NCBI RefSeq assembly: GCF_000423185.1
Contig: NZ_AUHM01000037.1
Location: 1-64,000, forward strand
Direction of reading: 5' to 3'
DNA: 64,000 bases
Source of the DNA: Inquilinus limosus DSM 16000
Lineage (GTDB): Bacteria > Pseudomonadota > Alphaproteobacteria > DSM-16000 > Inquilinaceae
The stretch's first letter is position 1. The number at the start of each line of letters is the position of its first letter. The notes under the pieces are model-generated. The model made no database searches, had not been told where the DNA came from, and was given only the letters and a program-made list of their open reading frames with translations. Shown piece by piece: positions 61,165 through 64,000 of this stretch. The translations under genes and the position numbers were made by a program.

Positions 61165-63519
61165 TTGGATCGTTTCCGCCTGATCAAATGGGCTGAATGG
61201 GCCGCTCCGGATGCCCTGGCCGCGCTGCTATTTGTCCTCATCGTTTCGCCTTCGGCCGCCCGGGCCGAGACCATCGAAATCCGCCTCGAGCCGAACCAGA
61301 CCGTCCGGCAGCTGTCCGAGCGGTATCTGGGCGACCCCGATCTCTGGCCCGAGATCCTCAAGGCCAGCGGTGTGGCCTCGGTCACCCAGCTGGCACCGGG
61401 CCAGCCGCTGCGGATCCCCGTGGATCTCATCGCCGCCGCGGAGCGCGCCCTCGCACGCTGCGCCGACCAGATCAGGCTGGCGAACCTAGCGGGGGCCCAG
61501 CTCTTCGCGCCGGACGAGATCGGCCGTGCCATCGGCCTCTATGATCGGGCGCTCGGCCGCCGTATCGAACGCGCCTGGGCCGACGCCAAGGACCTCGCGC
61601 TCGAATCCCATTCGGAGGCCGCGAAGGCCCTCGCCATCTCGGAAGACCGGCGCGACGAGGCGGCCGAAGCGCTGCTGACCGACAAGAACGGGTGGGTCGA
61701 AGCCCAGAAGCCGAAGGACCTGGCGTGGAACGACATTCAGCTCCGTGCCCTGCTCGAGGAGCAGGAAAAGGTCCGCACCCTGTCGGAATCGACGGCCCAG
61801 CTCACCTTCCGCGATGCCAGCAGGCTCAGGCTCAACGCCAATTCGAACGCCATCATCCAGCAGATGCGCTACGACCCGCTGACCCGGCATGAGGAAGCGA
61901 AGGTCAGCCTGATCGAGGGCGACTTCTACGCCCTTCTGGCCAGCGAGAGCGAACGCACCAGCTTCGAAGTCGAGATCCCGGAGGCGCAGGCCCGCATCGA
62001 GTCCGGCGACTTCTGGGTCAGCAGCGGCGACGCCGGCGCCAAATTCACCAACTACGACGATCGGCCCGTCGCCGTCGCCACCAGCAGCGAAACGGTCGTG
62101 CTGGGCCGAAACGAGGGGCTCGTCCTCTCCGCCAAGGGCGAGGCCACCGAGAAGCGGGGCGTCCTCGACCCGCCCCGCCTGTCCGCGCCCGGGAACGACG
62201 GCATCGTCTACGCCACATCCTTCGATCTCGCCTGGGCGAGCTCCGAGGGGGCCGGGGGCTACTGGCTCGAGATCGGCGCCGACCAGGCGTTCGACACCAT
62301 GCTGGTGTCCGAGTTCGGCCTTCCGAAGCCCGCCTTCCGTGTCGAACGCCTGCCTCCCGGCGAATACTACTGGCGGGTCTCGGCCCTCGACGCTTTCGGC
62401 CTGCCCGGCGAGCGAAGCGCCCCCTGGCGCTTCACCGTGGCGATCGACAAGGTCGCACCTTTCCTGCGGATCGACGCGCCGGGCGAGGGGGCGATCGAGC
62501 GTGACGCCGTGGTCGAGATCTGGGGCGAGACCGAGCCGGGCGCCGCCGTCACCGTGAACGGCCGCCCGGTCGACGTGACGGCCTTGGGGCGGTTCACCGG
62601 CCCGGTGGCCGCCAGCGAGGGGGAAAATCGCGTCGACATCGTCGCGACCGACCCTGCGGGCAATGCCACCCGGCTCCTGCGCCGGTTCAGCCACATGCCG
62701 GACCGGTCGGAGGCGGTCGTCCTGGATGCCGCGGTTGCGCGCGATCCGGGGGGCCGAATCCTGAGCAGCGGGGACGTCGCGTCCCTTTCCGGCCGCACGA
62801 AACCGGACTCCCGCATCGATATCGTCGGAGCCGACGGCATTCTGCGCGGATCGACCGCCAGCGATTCAGCCGGCCGCTTCGCCCTCAACATCGGGCTGGG
62901 CGCCGACGAGGAGGCGCTCTCGATCGTCGTGACCGCGCCCTCGGGCTTCCGCACGGCGCACGGGATCGAGGTCGTGGTCGACCGCACGCGGCCGACCATC
63001 ACTCTTTCGGAGGAGTTGTCCCGCCTCACCGCATCTGAAACGCTGTTCGTCAGAGGCCGGGTGGCCAAGGCCGACGCTACGCTCCTGATCAATGGCCGTG
63101 AGGTCGGGCTGAAGGATGGCGCTTTCGACGAGATCGTCAGCCTGCGCGTCGGCGACAATCCGATCGAACTCGTCGCCACCGATACGCTCGACAACACCGA
63201 GGTCGCCCGGTTCACGATCACGCTCGACAAGGATCCGCCGCGGCTGGTCTCGGCGAAGATCATCCCCGAAGCGGGTGATGCCGGCTCCTTCGCGGCCGTC
63301 GAGGTCAGCGCCTCCGACAGCTCGGGGCTGGCGGCGACCGCGATCGCGACCGTGGCCTACGGATCGGAGACCGCCGATGCCGTGCTGCGGTTCAACCGGG
63401 CCACGCAGAGCTATCAGGGTTCGCTTCCCGTGCCGCGCGGCGGGCTGAGGGCGGCGGCGGTCAGGACTGTGGATCTCACCGACGCGGCCGGCAATCGGCA
63501 GTCCTACCGCATCGAGTGA
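61165..63519 (+). CDS. LysM-FecR-domain protein with repeated Ig-like domains
   Basis: A 784-residue exported protein. Signal peptide/anchor (cleavage near ARA|ET, residue 34), LysM-like domain (39-86, TVRQLSERYLGDPDLWPEILKASG), a helical linker, a FecR domain (about 210-330, LTFRDASRLRLNANSNAIIQQM), an FN3-like module (YWLEIGADQAFD...GEYYWRVSALDAFG) and three or more Ig-like bacterial domains (e.g. VTVNGRPVDVTALGRFTGPVAASEGENRVDIVATDPAGN). There is no catalytic motif. Such proteins often precede CHASE2-adenylate cyclase genes, but none is in view here. It starts at TTG 61165 because GGAGG (61154-61158) is just before it. Confidence 0.8.
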   Translation: MDRFRLIKWAEWAAPDALAALLFVLIVSPSAARAETIEIRLEPNQTVRQLSERYLGDPDLWPEILKASGVASVTQLAPGQPLRIPVDLIAAAERALARCADQIRLANLAGAQLFAPDEIGRAIGLYDRALGRRIERAWADAKDLALESHSEAAKALAISEDRRDEAAEALLTDKNGWVEAQKPKDLAWNDIQLRALLEEQEKVRTLSESTAQLTFRDASRLRLNANSNAIIQQMRYDPLTRHEEAKVSLIEGDFYALLASESERTSFEVEIPEAQARIESGDFWVSSGDAGAKFTNYDDRPVAVATSSETVVLGRNEGLVLSAKGEATEKRGVLDPPRLSAPGNDGIVYATSFDLAWASSEGAGGYWLEIGADQAFDTMLVSEFGLPKPAFRVERLPPGEYYWRVSALDAFGLPGERSAPWRFTVAIDKVAPFLRIDAPGEGAIERDAVVEIWGETEPGAAVTVNGRPVDVTALGRFTGPVAASEGENRVDIVATDPAGNATRLLRRFSHMPDRSEAVVLDAAVARDPGGRILSSGDVASLSGRTKPDSRIDIVGADGILRGSTASDSAGRFALNIGLGADEEALSIVVTAPSGFRTAHGIEVVVDRTRPTITLSEELSRLTASETLFVRGRVAKADATLLINGREVGLKDGAFDEIVSLRVGDNPIELVATDTLDNTEVARFTITLDKDPPRLVSAKIIPEAGDAGSFAAVEVSASDSSGLAATAIATVAYGSETADAVLRFNRATQSYQGSLPVPRGGLRAAAVRTVDLTDAAGNRQSYRIE

Positions 63520-63554
63520 GCGGGAGATCATCTGGGGCAGGCTCGGTCGGGGCC

Positions 63555-64000
63555 ATGGGCATGAAGGCAGGTCGAACGAAAGGAACGTTGGTCGTCATCG
63601 CCCTGGCGGTTCTGCCGGGTGGATGGACATCGCCGGTGCGGGCCGACGAAAGGCCCGCCCTCATCACCTACGGCCCGAAGGCGCTCACCCGCGAAGGCGA
63701 CTTCTACCGCGAGCAGACGATCTATATCGGCGTGCCCGAGGGATCGGGCGAGCGGCTGTGGATCAATGTGTTCGATCCCGGGATCAGCGCGGAATACGAC
63801 CAGTCGATAGGCCCGCCCGGGGCGAGCCGGACCCGCTACGCGGTGTTCGGCGGCTCCGGCGCCGTCGCGGTCCCGCCGCTCGTTCCCGCCGCTCCACCGC
63901 CGGAGCAGTCGGCTGCGGGCACGCTGATCGCGGAGAAGACCTTCGGCGACGAGCCGGATGCGGTCGGCCAATGGAGGACGGTGGCCGTCGTCGATCCGCG
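63555..64000 (+). CDS. Secreted protein of the FecR locus, 5' part only
   Basis: An open frame from ATG 63555 to the window edge (148 codons, no stop). It has a signal peptide (MGMKAGRTKGTLVVIALAVLPGGWTSPVRA) and a mature N-terminus ITYGPKALTREGDFYREQTIYIGVPEGSGERLWINVFDPG, which suggests a beta-rich extracytoplasmic domain. The family is not recognised with confidence. It starts 35 bases after the LysM-FecR gene and is probably its partner. ATG 63561 is an alternative start. Confidence 0.75.
   Translation, partial: MGMKAGRTKGTLVVIALAVLPGGWTSPVRADERPALITYGPKALTREGDFYREQTIYIGVPEGSGERLWINVFDPGISAEYDQSIGPPGASRTRYAVFGGSGAVAVPPLVPAAPPPEQSAAGTLIAEKTFGDEPDAVGQWRTVAVVDP

Overview
The window is a GC-rich chromosomal segment of an alphaproteobacterium, most likely a Rhodospirillales/Azospirillales-type organism. 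This is inferred from several things together: a cytochrome c maturation (System I) cluster, an FzlA-like FtsZ-associated GST paralogue, an IalB-family protein, a MucR-like fragment, gltD-gltB order, an RpoH-type promoter of the alphaproteobacterial kind before clpB, and families of palindromic intergenic repeats. No genus can be proved from the sequence alone.

Layout. 1-5.2 kb: the tail of an IS630-type transposase, a 747-bp gene-free stretch ending in a strong leader stem-loop, a 740-residue RTX protein, a small secreted protein, an unrecognised acidic/alanine-rich protein, a palindromic repeat and a CopZ-like copper chaperone behind a CueR/HmrR-type promoter. 5.2-13.3 kb: an IalB-family protein, rlmN, three overlapping small membrane/secreted genes, a YghU-like oxidoreductase, argG converging on a second RTX protein, cspA and a MucR-like gene without its zinc finger. 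13.5-21.9 kb: acnA, hydrolases, a VOC protein, creD and a secreted PI-PLC/ricin-lectin fusion.

22.0-30.7 kb: an almost complete ccmABCDEFGHI set, interrupted between ccmB and ccmC by a VapBC module and a SET-domain gene, and carrying a perfect 38-bp inverted repeat at the ccmG/ccmH junction. 30.8-34.9 kb: a basic-amino-acid ABC importer (ATPase, two paralogous binding proteins, two permeases). 35-41 kb: GNAT, CBS and DUF1328 genes, tRNA-Ala(CGC), an NDUFA9-like reductase, an esterase, a GT39-type membrane glycosyltransferase and an ABM monooxygenase. 41.2-47.2 kb: gltD-gltB (glutamate synthase).

47.4-60.1 kb: an FAD oxidoreductase, then three divergent LysR/enzyme pairs (tautomerase, aldo/keto reductase, SDR), an FzlA-like protein, a nitroreductase, a Doc toxin with an AbrB-type antitoxin, a MOSC protein and clpB with a heat-shock promoter. 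60.1-64 kb: a secreted small protein, a VOC protein, a LysM-FecR-Ig-like protein and the start of a secreted protein that runs off the window.

Most of the window is ordinary housekeeping sequence. The most unusual parts are the insertions into the ccm cluster, the two RTX proteins without a local type I exporter, the tandem GAACACGTGTTC sites before the PLC/lectin gene, and the LysM-FecR locus at the right edge. Very long antisense open frames over the GC-rich genes were judged to be artefacts of base composition.
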